NCBI GenBank assembly: GCA_002345575.1
Contig: DDVX01000015.1
Span: 62,001 to 126,000 of the forward strand
DNA from: Stutzerimonas stutzeri
GTDB taxonomy: Bacteria > Pseudomonadota > Gammaproteobacteria > Pseudomonadales > Pseudomonadaceae
Length of the DNA stretch: 64,000 nt
Direction: 5' to 3'
Below the pieces are notes generated by a model. It saw nothing but the letters and a program-made list of their open reading frames with translations. It did not search any database and had not been told where the DNA came from. Both the position numbers and the translations under genes were made by a program. Below, in pieces: positions 17,075 through 25,496 of this stretch (position 1 is the first letter of the stretch; the number at the start of each line of letters is the position of its first letter).

Positions 17075-18712
17075 ATGACCGGCAACCCCGTAACCATAAC
17101 CGGCGGGCAGGCAATAGTTGAATTGCTGCGGCGCAATGGCGTCGACCGCGTATTCACTGTTCCCGGCGAAAGTTTCCTGCCGGTCCTCGACGCCCTGCAT
17201 GACGCCCCGGATATCGACTTGGTGGTATGCCGCCAGGAAGGCGGCGCCTCAATGATGGCCGAGGCACACGCCAAGATCACCGGACGTCCCGGCGTCTGCT
17301 TCGTCACTCGCGGTCCCGGCAGCGCCAATGCGCTGGCCGGGCTGCACGTAGCGTCACAGGATTCGACCCCGCTGCTGGTGTTCGTCGGACAGGTGCCACG
17401 CGGCTTCCAGGAGCGGGAAGCCTGGCAGGAAGTCAACGTAAAGGCGCTGTTCGGCTCAGTCGCCAAGTGGGCCTCGGATATTCAGGAGGCTGAACGCCTT
17501 CCCGAGTATGTCAGCCGTGCCTTTGCCACCGCCCAATCGGGACGCAAGGGACCAGTGGTGATGGGGCTGCCGGAAGATCTTCTTTATCAAACGCTGGACA
17601 ACGTCGAGCTTGAACGCTCGCCCGGGGTGCAGAGCTACCCCGCCCCACGCGACATGCTGTCGCTTCTCGCATTGATGACCGAAGCCAGGAGGCCGCTCGC
17701 CATATTCGGTGGCTCGGGCTGGACGCCGGAAAGCCGGGAACAGCTGCAACACTTCGCCGAAACCCATGGCCTGCCTGTGGTCACTGCCTTCCGACGGCAG
17801 GATCGCTTCGACAATGGCAGCCCGAACTATGCAGGCGACGCCGGCCTGGGCATGAACCCCAAGCTGGCGGAGCTGATAAAGGAAGCCGATTTGCTAATTG
17901 CGGTCGGTACCCGGCTGGGTGACATCACCACCCGGCACTATGAGCTGGTCGAGGTTCCACGGCCCCGGCAGCAACTCGTTCATGTCCACCCCGAGGCCGA
18001 GGAGCTGGGCCGCGTTCACCAGTCGGACCTGGCGATCTGCGCTGGAATAGAAGCTTTTGCCGACGCTGTCGGCTCCCTGACCAGACCGCTGCTGACGGCG
18101 GAACGCGAATCCTGGCTCAGCCGGACTCGCCGGGTTTATCTCGACTGGAGCAAGCCAACGGAGTTACCGGGCCCGCTGCAACTGGGCGAAATCGTCAGTT
18201 GGCTTGGCAAACGGCTGCCGTCCAACGCTGCGATCAGTAACGGCGCCGGCAATTACACGCTGTGGGTGCACCGCTTTTACCCTTTCCGCGCGCTGGGCAG
18301 CCAGCTTGCGCCCACCTCGGGCTCGATGGGTTACGGCCTGCCAGCGGCAATCGCAGCCAAGCTGGCCAATCCCGAACGCCCGGCGGTGTGTTTTGCCGGC
18401 GATGGCTGTTTCCTGATGACTTGCCAGGAGCTGGCTACAGCCGTGCAGTATGGCGCGAACGTCATCATCATCGCGGTCAACAACGGCTCCTACGGCTCCA
18501 TCCGCATGCACCAGGACAAACAGTATCCCGGGCGCCGCTATGGCACTGATCTGATCAACCCGGACATGATCCAGTTGGCACAGGCATTCGGCGCCGGGGC
18601 GGCGCGTGTGGAGCAGACCGGGCAATTCGCCGGTGTGTTTGAGCAGGCGCTGGCCGCTGATCGTCCGTTTCTCATTGAACTGATCATCGACCCGGCAATA
18701 CTCAGGCCCTGA
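17075..18712 (+). CDS. Thiamine-diphosphate-dependent enzyme, acetolactate synthase/benzoylformate decarboxylase-like
   Basis: Large TPP-enzyme family member with three domains: N-terminal pyrimidine-binding (residues ~5-170, catalytic-type Glu32 in PGES), central (~195-330) and C-terminal pyrophosphate-binding (~360-530) with the metal motif GDGCF at 442-446 and NN about 30 residues on. It would decarboxylate or ligate a 2-oxo acid. The housekeeping acetolactate synthase normally pairs with a small subunit, which is missing here. The position after the TAXI-TRAP genes suggests it acts on the imported compound or its product. I cannot choose between decarboxylase, carboligase and sulfoacetaldehyde-type activities. 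Confidence 0.75.
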   Translation: MTGNPVTITGGQAIVELLRRNGVDRVFTVPGESFLPVLDALHDAPDIDLVVCRQEGGASMMAEAHAKITGRPGVCFVTRGPGSANALAGLHVASQDSTPLLVFVGQVPRGFQEREAWQEVNVKALFGSVAKWASDIQEAERLPEYVSRAFATAQSGRKGPVVMGLPEDLLYQTLDNVELERSPGVQSYPAPRDMLSLLALMTEARRPLAIFGGSGWTPESREQLQHFAETHGLPVVTAFRRQDRFDNGSPNYAGDAGLGMNPKLAELIKEADLLIAVGTRLGDITTRHYELVEVPRPRQQLVHVHPEAEELGRVHQSDLAICAGIEAFADAVGSLTRPLLTAERESWLSRTRRVYLDWSKPTELPGPLQLGEIVSWLGKRLPSNAAISNGAGNYTLWVHRFYPFRALGSQLAPTSGSMGYGLPAAIAAKLANPERPAVCFAGDGCFLMTCQELATAVQYGANVIIIAVNNGSYGSIRMHQDKQYPGRRYGTDLINPDMIQLAQAFGAGAARVEQTGQFAGVFEQALAADRPFLIELIIDPAILRP

Positions 18713-18786
18713 GCCCGGAATCAACTGGGGAGCCATCGAGTTAATTACAAGCGATCGTCGAAGGGGAGCTGGTGCTAAGCCCCTCC

Positions 18787-19090
18787 CCCTCACCCCAGCC
18801 CTCTCCCTCAGGGAGAGGGGGCCAGTTCGGTGTGAGCTGAAAGCCCGGCAGTCAACTTCAAACGTATGCCGCTACCGATCAAGCCCGCGCCATTTGGAAT
18901 TTGCCGCCAGGCGTCACGTGCGTGCTATCGGAACAGAACACCGTCGCAGTAATGGCAGGGCCAACGCGCGAGCTGAGATCACACCAATACCTTGGCGCCG
19001 GCACGGAACAGTCCCCTCTCCCTCCGGGAGAGGGCTAGGGTGAGGGCCTGCGGAGTCGCGCCGGACGGCGATCTGTCACGACGCGCATGC
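18787..19090. repeat. MITE-like element, copy 1
   Basis: About 260 bp from CCCTCACCCC (18787) to GGGTGAGGG (19046), with ~45 further bases shared with copy 2. Both ends are short hairpins (CCCTCTCCC tca GGGAGAGGG; CTCTCCCTCCGGGAGAG) and the termini are inverted, a miniature transposable element layout. The interior (e.g. GGAATTTGCCGCCAGGCGTC) is conserved with copy 2. No coding is evident. The gap 18713-18786 holds only a short stretch after the thiamine enzyme gene. Confidence 0.7.
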
Positions 19091-19146
19091 CAATTGGCGA
19101 CGGCCATAGGTGCGCTCGCCGCATACTCTTGCGGTGGCGCCCCACA

Positions 19147-19448
19147 CCCTCACCCCAGCCCTCTCCCTCAGGGGGAGGGGGCCAGTTCGGTGTGAGCTGA
19201 AAGCCCGGCAGTCGGCTTCAGACGCATGCCGTCACCGGTCAAGCCCATGCCATTCGGAATTTGCCGCCAGGCGTCACGCGCGCTATCCGGAACAGAACAC
19301 CGTCGCAGCAATGGCAACGCCAACGCCTACGCTGCGATCACAGCCATACCTTGGCGCCGGCACGGAACAGTCCCCTCTCCCTCCGGGAGAGGGCTAGGGT
19401 GAGGGCCTGCGCAGTCGCGGCGGACGACAATCCGCCACGGCACGCACG
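19147..19448. repeat. MITE-like element, copy 2 (direct repeat of copy 1)
   Basis: Same orientation and structure as the copy beginning at 18787: CCCTCACCCC at 19147, GGGTGAGGG ending 19405, and matching flank to ~19448. The copies are offset by 360 bp and differ by scattered substitutions and small indels, so this is an old tandem duplication. It separates the (+) TAXI-TRAP operon from the (-) SDR and DctPQM genes and may act as a convergent transcription barrier through its hairpins. Confidence 0.7.
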
Positions 19449-19487
19449 TAGCCCCTTGCCCATGACTTCGTCATAGGCAAGCTGTGA

Positions 19488-20246
19488 TCAATGCATCACC
19501 GACCCGCCATCGACCACCACGGTTTCACCGGTCATGAATGCGCTGTCATCCGAAGCCAGGAACAGCAGCGGGCCAATCAGATCTTCAGGCATCTGGTCGC
19601 GCTTGATGGCGCGGCTGGCAATTACCGGGGCGGTCAGGCGCTCACGCATCTCTGCGTTGGCCACCACGCCCTCGCTCAACACCAGCCCCGGCGCCAGCGT
19701 ATTCACGGCAATGCCATGGTCACCCAGTTCACGCGCCAGTGCTCGCGTCAGCGCCAGAATCGCGCCTTTCGAGGTGACGTAATGCAGCATGTTCGGCGTG
19801 CCCTTGAACGGCGTACCGGATGAAATATTGATGATGCGCCCGTAGCCGCGATCCTTCATGTATGGCGTCACCGCCTTGGCGCAGACGAAGGGACCACGCA
19901 CGTTGACCGCCATGACCTTGTCCCATTCGTTGACATCGATCTCATCGAACGACTTCATTTTCAGCGAGGCATAAATCGCCGCGTTGTTCACCAGCACGTC
20001 GATCCGGCCGAAGCGCTCCATGGCCGCCGTCGCCATGGCGGCCGCGGACACCTCGTCGGACACATCAGTCATCACCGATATGGCCTGGCCACCCGCGGCC
20101 TCGATTTCGTCCACCACGCTGGAGCCGTCGAGCACATCGGCTACAACGATATGCGCACCTTCGGCCGCCATCGCCTTGGCATAGGTAGCGCCGATACCCT
20201 GCGCTGCTCCGGTGATGACTACCACCTTGTCTTTCAATCGCGTCAT
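19488..20246 (-). CDS. Short-chain dehydrogenase/reductase
   Basis: Classical SDR of 252 residues, NAD(P)-dependent oxidoreductase. Cofactor motif TGAAQGIG is at residues 12-19, D60-type residue in TDVSD, NNAA motif, catalytic Ser in NISSG, and YVTSK as the YxxxK pair. The aspartate in VVADVLD after beta-strand 2 favours NAD over NADP. The start is ATG at 20246 (MTRLKDK). It follows the DctPQM genes on the same strand, so it probably oxidises or reduces the compound they import. The exact substrate is not readable. Confidence 0.88.
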   Translation of the reverse strand: MTRLKDKVVVITGAAQGIGATYAKAMAAEGAHIVVADVLDGSSVVDEIEAAGGQAISVMTDVSDEVSAAAMATAAMERFGRIDVLVNNAAIYASLKMKSFDEIDVNEWDKVMAVNVRGPFVCAKAVTPYMKDRGYGRIINISSGTPFKGTPNMLHYVTSKGAILALTRALARELGDHGIAVNTLAPGLVLSEGVVANAEMRERLTAPVIASRAIKRDQMPEDLIGPLLFLASDDSAFMTGETVVVDGGSVMH

Positions 20247-20310
20247 TACGTTCTCCAGTCAGGCCCGGCCCCACGTGGCCGGGGTCAGGCTTTCGACCAT
20301 GCAGGTCTTG

Positions 20311-21570
20311 TTAAAGAAATGTCGTCACCAACCCCGGCTGCCAGGCGATGAGAATCATCACCAGCAGCGTGATCAGCAGGAATGGCAGCAATGGCCGCAT
20401 AATGTCGCCCGGGCGACATCCTGTGACCCGGGAGGCGACGTAGAGCGCCGCGCCAACGGGCGGGGTCAATAAGCCGAGGGTCAGGTTGATGCACATGATG
20501 ACGCCCAGGTGATAGGCGTTGATGCCATACACCGACTCGGCCACCGGCAGCACGATCGGCACCAGAAGAATCAGCGCGGCGATGCCATCGATCACCATCC
20601 CGACCACCAGCAGCAAGGCAATGAGCAGCAGCAGGTAGACGAACGGATCGGAGGTCATGCCCTGCATGATTTCGCCCAGTTGCTGTGGAATCTGCTCGTA
20701 AACGATCACCCAGCCGAACACTGCGGCGGCTGCGACCAGCGCCAGCACCACACCGCTGTTGATGCCCACGCGCAGCAACATGTCGCCCATTCTGTCGAGC
20801 TTCATCTCGCCATGGGCGAAACGACCGACGATCACCGCCATCGCCCCGCCGACCGCGGCCGCTTCCGTTGGCGTGGCGATGCCGCCGATGATGCTGCCGA
20901 TCATCACTACCGGCACACTCAGCGACGGCACGCTACCGAGAATGTTCTTTATCTTTTGCGCCCGGCTCAGACGCTCGCTCGGCGGGTACTGATAGAAGAA
21001 ACCCAGCACAGCGATGACCAGGATGAAGCCGCCCGTCATCAGCAGACCGGGGACGATGCCGGCGATGAACAGGTCGCCGATGGATATCTGCGCCAGCACC
21101 CCGAAAATCACGAACAGCATGGACGGCGGAATAACCGGCGCGAGCAAGGCTCCGGCCGCCGTCGTCGCGGTCGCGAAGTTGCGGTCGTACCCCTTGCGCT
21201 CCATCTCCGGCACCATCACCTGCGACATCACCGCGACCTGCGCATTGGCAGACCCAACGATCGAGGCCAGCATCATGTTGGCGAGAATATTGATGTACGC
21301 CAGACCGCCGCGAACCGAACCGAGGAACACCGAGGCCAGCGCCACCAGGCGTTTGGTGATCCCGCCCTCGTTCATCAGCTCACCAACCAGCATGAACAAC
21401 GGGATGGCCAGCAAGCCGTAGTTGTCCAGGCCACCGAAGAACTGTTGCGGGTAAGACAGGAACAACACGCTGTTGCCACTGAGCTGGATATAGGCCATCG
21501 CGCTTACTGCGAGAACCAGCGCGATCGGCACACCAACGAACAGCAATACGACAAAGATTCCAATGACCAT
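20311..21570 (-). CDS. dctM: TRAP transporter large permease subunit DctM
   Basis: Inner-membrane transport subunit of a tripartite ATP-independent periplasmic transporter, 419 residues with about 12-13 hydrophobic helices. Family text includes VGVPIALVLAVSAMAY near the start, the conserved GSANAQVAVM region and LLTPPVGAALYVA near the end. The ATG at 21570 was chosen because GGAGAA lies just upstream, two bases after the dctQ stop; the longer frame to 21879 overlaps dctQ and is not used. It is translationally coupled to dctQ. Confidence 0.92.
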   Translation of the reverse strand: MVIGIFVVLLFVGVPIALVLAVSAMAYIQLSGNSVLFLSYPQQFFGGLDNYGLLAIPLFMLVGELMNEGGITKRLVALASVFLGSVRGGLAYINILANMMLASIVGSANAQVAVMSQVMVPEMERKGYDRNFATATTAAGALLAPVIPPSMLFVIFGVLAQISIGDLFIAGIVPGLLMTGGFILVIAVLGFFYQYPPSERLSRAQKIKNILGSVPSLSVPVVMIGSIIGGIATPTEAAAVGGAMAVIVGRFAHGEMKLDRMGDMLLRVGINSGVVLALVAAAAVFGWVIVYEQIPQQLGEIMQGMTSDPFVYLLLLIALLLVVGMVIDGIAALILLVPIVLPVAESVYGINAYHLGVIMCINLTLGLLTPPVGAALYVASRVTGCRPGDIMRPLLPFLLITLLVMILIAWQPGLVTTFL

Positions 21571-21572
21571 GC

Positions 21573-22142
21573 TTATTCTCCGGCCCCGGCAACAGAAGCT
21601 TCGGTGCGCAGCTCGGACTGCGGCGTTTTCCAGGTGTCCAGCAGATTGGCCAGCGCATGAACGCTGCTGCTCAACGCCACCATCGGCAAGATCAACCAGA
21701 ACCAGAATTTGGCGATACCGAGCGTCGCGGTCGGCTCCTGATAGACATAATTGAAAGAGTTGGCCGCGAACGCGTCGAAATCGAAGCCACTGCTGATCAG
21801 CAGCAGCGGGTCGAACCACAGATAGCAGAGCACCAGCATGGCGACCGCGAACCCCAGCACGACCAGATCGGATGCGCACTTGAGCGCCTTTCGGACAGCA
21901 TCCGGCACCGCATCGGCCAATAGGGTCACAGACACCGCGTCGCGCGTCTTGAGGGTTACGCTAAGGCCCAGCATCGCCACCCAGACCATAATCAGTACGG
22001 CCAGCTCATCGAGCCAGAAGATCGGCGTTCTCAGCGCCCGGCCTCCGACATTGATCAGAATCATGAACGGCAAAACCAGGACCAGCGCCCGCAGCGCTCC
22101 CCGTTCAACTCGACCAATGCCGTTACTCAGCGCGTGAATCAT
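21573..22142 (-). CDS. dctQ: TRAP transporter small permease subunit DctQ
   Basis: Four-helix membrane subunit that joins DctM and is needed for transport; 189 residues from ATG 22142. A GTG six bases earlier (22148) is an alternative start, but GGGGAAG is spaced better for the ATG. The family-typical WLDELAVLIMVWVAMLG segment lies near residue 40. It is placed between the binding protein and the large subunit as in most dctPQM operons. Confidence 0.88.
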   Translation of the reverse strand: MIHALSNGIGRVERGALRALVLVLPFMILINVGGRALRTPIFWLDELAVLIMVWVAMLGLSVTLKTRDAVSVTLLADAVPDAVRKALKCASDLVVLGFAVAMLVLCYLWFDPLLLISSGFDFDAFAANSFNYVYQEPTATLGIAKFWFWLILPMVALSSSVHALANLLDTWKTPQSELRTEASVAGAGE

Positions 22143-22211
22143 GTGCACTTCCCCAAGTGGATAAATATGAGCGCGTCACCCGGAGGCTGCTGCCCCCGGG
22201 CGAGGTTGAAA

Positions 22212-23195
22212 TCAGGGCGCAAGGGCCGCCGCTTCCTTGCGCAAATCGGCCAGCACGGGCGTCTTTTTCATCCAGATCTCTTCCCACTGCTGGAGCTTGT
22301 CGCCAAAGAACTCGGGGCCTACCTGCACCAACTTGATGCCCGCCTCTTCGATGCTGGCTTGCGTCTGCGCTTCGGATTGCTCGTATTGCGCGGTCAGGCT
22401 GTCCAGATGTTTGCGAGTCAGTTCGCGAATCAGCGCGCGGTCTTCTTCGCTGGTCTGCGCCCAAATGCGACCGGACATCAGGCCGATCACCGGGAACATC
22501 ATGTGATTGCTCTGCAACACCGACTTGGCGCGCTCGTGCAAGCGCAGCTTCCAGATCAGTTCCAGGTCGGCATCCACGCCATCCACCTGGCCGTTGGCCA
22601 GGGCGTCGTAGACATCCGTGATCGGCATGGGCGTCGAGGCGGCGCCGAGCAGGCGGTAGAAATCCTGCACCGGCGGGAACGGCGTGATACGGATTTTGCG
22701 GCCATTGATCGCCTTGACGTCGTCGGTGGGGAAGGCATTGAGCATCAGCCGCATGCCGGCCACGCCATAACCGAGCCCGACTACACCCGCCTTGGCCGGT
22801 AGCTGATCAAGCATCCCCTGGGCGGTCTTGCCATTGAGCAACTGACCGGCCTGCGCCACGTCATGCACAAGATAGGGGGCGAACAAGGCACCGAAGTCCG
22901 GCACCCGGTTCGCCACTTCGGCGGTGGTCATAAAGGCCATGTCCAGCGCACCGGTCTGCAACTGCTGCAGCATGCGCGCCTCACTGCCGAGCTGGCCGGC
23001 GGGAAAGACCACCACATCGTATTTGCCGCCGGAGCGTTCCTTGAGCTCCTCGCCCATGGCCTGTGCCGCCTGCGACCAGGCATGGGTGCCAGGGACGACC
23101 AGCCCCAGCCGCAGGTCCTTGGCCATCGCACCGGCACTGAGCAATAAGGCGGCGGCAGAACATAGCGCACAGAACAATTTCGTTGTTTTCTTCAT
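22212..23195 (-). CDS. dctP: TRAP transporter DctP-family solute-binding protein
   Basis: Periplasmic receptor of the DctPQM system, 327 residues. A signal peptide (MKKTTKLFCAL then a hydrophobic core, AMA-KD cleavage) is followed by the DctP fold. The region RKIRITPFPPVQDFYRLLGAASTPMPITDVYDAL carries the conserved carboxylate-binding arginine of the family. Ligands are therefore probably carboxylates. It is the first gene of a (-) strand operon with dctQ, dctM and the SDR; the promoter should lie in 23196-23500. Confidence 0.92.
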   Translation of the reverse strand: MKKTTKLFCALCSAAALLLSAGAMAKDLRLGLVVPGTHAWSQAAQAMGEELKERSGGKYDVVVFPAGQLGSEARMLQQLQTGALDMAFMTTAEVANRVPDFGALFAPYLVHDVAQAGQLLNGKTAQGMLDQLPAKAGVVGLGYGVAGMRLMLNAFPTDDVKAINGRKIRITPFPPVQDFYRLLGAASTPMPITDVYDALANGQVDGVDADLELIWKLRLHERAKSVLQSNHMMFPVIGLMSGRIWAQTSEEDRALIRELTRKHLDSLTAQYEQSEAQTQASIEEAGIKLVQVGPEFFGDKLQQWEEIWMKKTPVLADLRKEAAALAP

Positions 23196-23807
23196 GACTC
23201 ACCTTTCTTGTTGTTATCGAACAAATGACCGGGCGAAACGGACAGCACCACTGTCACGCACAGGCGTTTTTTCACGCGGCGCCAACTGCGATACGCGAAC
23301 CACGAATGGCCTTCGTCTGCCACCTCGGTATTTAGCAGAGCATCAAGCGATGCACGGATGACGCTTTATTCACGCAGGGATGTTTATCGCGGGCATACGA
23401 CTGACGAGCGCGGCCCGGCAGCCGCGACGAGAACGGGCAAAAGCATGCGCGCGGTGACATGAAAGGTTTGCAGGCGTTCGGCGAAGGTTCATACACGGAC
23501 CTCATTTATTGTTCTTGTGGCCGGCCCGGCAACCTTTGACGACTGGGGGCTCGGCTATCCAATTGCTGGGCATGAACGTAGCGCAAGGCCTCTATCTCAG
23601 CCATTAGGGAATATTGATGCAGAGGATCACGGATCGTTATGGGGGCGCGGACGATTTTCGAAATCGATGAAGGCCGGTGCCGACGAATCTTCAAACCAAT
23701 AGCACGAGGCATCGCCGGTTCTGATGGCTCGCATCAGAAAACCTTAATAGGCAGACCTGCCTGACACTCCTAGCATGGCCAAAACAATAACCACGAGAGA
23801 ACTTGCC
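23196..23807. other. Intergenic region between divergent dctP and ubiD-family genes
   Basis: About 610 bp without a gene I can support. It must contain the promoters for dctP (leftward) and the UbiD-type decarboxylase (rightward), and is the likeliest place for LysR- or AraC-type operators of this module. I saw no strong palindrome or sigma-54 element. Confidence 0.5.
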
Positions 23808-23843
23808 ATGCCGTCCATGCCGTCCATGCCGTCCATGCCCTCT
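23808..23843 (+). repeat. Four tandem 9-bp units (ATGCCGTCC) at the decarboxylase start
   Basis: Units begin at 23808, 23817, 23826 and 23835; the last varies (ATGCCCTCT). Each unit encodes Met-Pro-Ser, so the protein begins with repeated MPS and offers several in-frame start codons. Confidence 0.85.
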
Positions 23844-25262
23844 TCCTCGGCCGAGCCCGCTAGCGCTGCTCTGCCTGTCGGTGCCACCCTGCGCGGCTGG
23901 CTGGATCATCTGCAGAACACTCAGCGACTGAGCGTGATCCGCCCAGGCACGGCGCTGCGCTTCGGCGTTGCAGCCATCGCCAACCGCCTGGACGGCCACA
24001 GCGCCTCGCTGTTCCTACAGCCGGGCGGCCACCCGGTCCCGGTGATCTCCGGTCTGCTCTCGGACCGCCAGTGGATGGCCGAGGCCATGGGCGTCGAGTC
24101 GAGCCAGGTACTGGCGCGCTTCGAGCAGGCCAGCCTCAACCCCCTGCCCTGGCAGGAAATCGCCGACGCGCCCTGCCAGCAGGTGGTGCACCGCGACGTC
24201 GACCTGCTCGCCCAGCTGCCCATCCCCACCCACAACGAGCACGACAGCGGCCCCTACATCACCGCAGGCCTGCTGATCACCCGCAACCCGCGCACCGGCG
24301 TGCAGAATGTCTCCATCCACCGCCTGCAGGTCAGCGGTCGCAACCGCCTCGGCGCGCTGCTGTTGCCGCGTCACGCGTTGGCCTTCTTCCAGGAGACCGA
24401 GCGCGAGAACGAGGACTTGGAAGTTGCGGTGGTGGTCGGTTGCGACCCGCTGACGCTGATGGCCTCGCAGGCGATCGTGCCGATTGACCATGATGAGCTG
24501 GAAATCGCTGGTGCGCTCCATGGCCGTCCACTGCCGGTAGCCAAGTGCGTCACCAACCGCATTCGCGTGCCGGCCGATGCCGAGATCGTCGTCGAGGGCC
24601 GCCTGCTGGCTAATACGCGCGAAGAGGAAGGACCGTTCGGCGAGTTCCCTCAATACTACGGCGAGCGCGCCGAGCGGCATGTGATCGAGGTCGATGCCGT
24701 CACCCATCGCCAGGCGCCGATGTTCCATACCATCGTCGGCGGAGGCCTGGAGCACCTGCTGCTGGGCGGCATTCCGCGGGAGGCGACCATGCTCTCGCAC
24801 CTGCGTCGCAGTTTCCCTTGCGTGCGTGACGTCCACCTGGCGCGCGGCGGCGTGTGCCGCTACCACTTGTACGTGCAGATCGACAAGCGCTCGGAAGGCG
24901 AGGCGAAGAACGTCATCCTCGGCGCGCTCGGGGGCCACTATGACATCAAGCATGTGGTGGTGGTCGACAGCGATGTCGACATCCACAACCCCACCGAAGT
25001 CGAGTGGGCAGTGGCGACGCGTTTCCAGGCCGACCGCGATCTGGTGCTTGTCCACGAATCCCAAGGTTCCAAGCTCGACCCGTCGACCCGCGACGGCGTT
25101 GGCTCGAAGATGGGCTTCGACGCCACCGTACCGCTGGCCGCACCGCCGATGCGCTTCAAGCGCATCCGCGTGCCGGGGGAGAGTGAGGTCGATCTCGCCG
25201 AGGTCAGTCAGCCAGCCGACGCCGACTGGCAGCAACTGTTCGGCCAGCCGCACAACGGCTGA
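23808..25262 (+). CDS. hmfF: UbiD-family prenylated-FMN decarboxylase, predicted furan-2,5-dicarboxylate decarboxylase (HmfF-like)
   Basis: Reversible (de)carboxylase of the UbiD superfamily, needing prenylated FMN made by the UbiX-type enzyme at 27.9 kb. In the furan pathway HmfF converts 2,5-furandicarboxylate to 2-furoate. Family segments include the NxxSIHRLQV prFMN/metal region (NVSIHRLQVSGRNR), the substrate-loop glutamates in EEEGPFGEFPQYYG (E-R-E-type catalytic residues) and DVDIHNPTEVEWA. About 484 residues. Start is uncertain: four in-frame ATGs lie in a 9-bp repeat from 23808, and a further ATG at 23775 has no good ribosome site; GAGAG at 23795 favours 23808. UbiD proteins for other aromatic acids look alike, so the substrate rests on context. 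Confidence 0.72.
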   Translation: MPSMPSMPSMPSSSAEPASAALPVGATLRGWLDHLQNTQRLSVIRPGTALRFGVAAIANRLDGHSASLFLQPGGHPVPVISGLLSDRQWMAEAMGVESSQVLARFEQASLNPLPWQEIADAPCQQVVHRDVDLLAQLPIPTHNEHDSGPYITAGLLITRNPRTGVQNVSIHRLQVSGRNRLGALLLPRHALAFFQETERENEDLEVAVVVGCDPLTLMASQAIVPIDHDELEIAGALHGRPLPVAKCVTNRIRVPADAEIVVEGRLLANTREEEGPFGEFPQYYGERAERHVIEVDAVTHRQAPMFHTIVGGGLEHLLLGGIPREATMLSHLRRSFPCVRDVHLARGGVCRYHLYVQIDKRSEGEAKNVILGALGGHYDIKHVVVVDSDVDIHNPTEVEWAVATRFQADRDLVLVHESQGSKLDPSTRDGVGSKMGFDATVPLAAPPMRFKRIRVPGESEVDLAEVSQPADADWQQLFGQPHNG

Positions 25263-25269
25263 CCGGCGG

Positions 25270-25301
25270 TGGGCGCGCGGCGTATTGGCGCCACGCGCCC
25301 A
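25270..25301 (+). terminator. Hairpin after the UbiD-family gene
   Basis: Stem TGGGCGCG/CGCGCCCA with a 16-nt loop that can pair further (GGCG/CGCC). No T-run. It lies 8 bp after the stop and before a ~195 bp leader of the aldehyde dehydrogenase gene. Confidence 0.4.
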
Positions 25302-25496
25302 CAAACGGAAACCGGCGTCACCGGCCGGCACCCGTATTCTCTCTACGCTCAAGCGATAATGCGGTCCTCGAACTGGCCGGCCCACAAGGCGCCAGTTCGG
25401 GACGTCACCCGCCCAGGCCAAGACTGGCCAGGACGCGGCGCCCTCGCCGATGGTTGAAAAACAAACATAAGCAACTTCGCCGGACAGGAGATTCAA

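Noticed and set aside
18787..19448. CRISPR array
   Set aside because: Only two long diverged copies with terminal hairpins and no spacer periodicity or cas genes; it is a MITE-like duplication.
20509..21660. A 383-codon plus-strand frame opposite dctM
   Set aside because: His/Gln/Arg-rich shadow of a gene for a membrane protein; no ribosome site and no family features.
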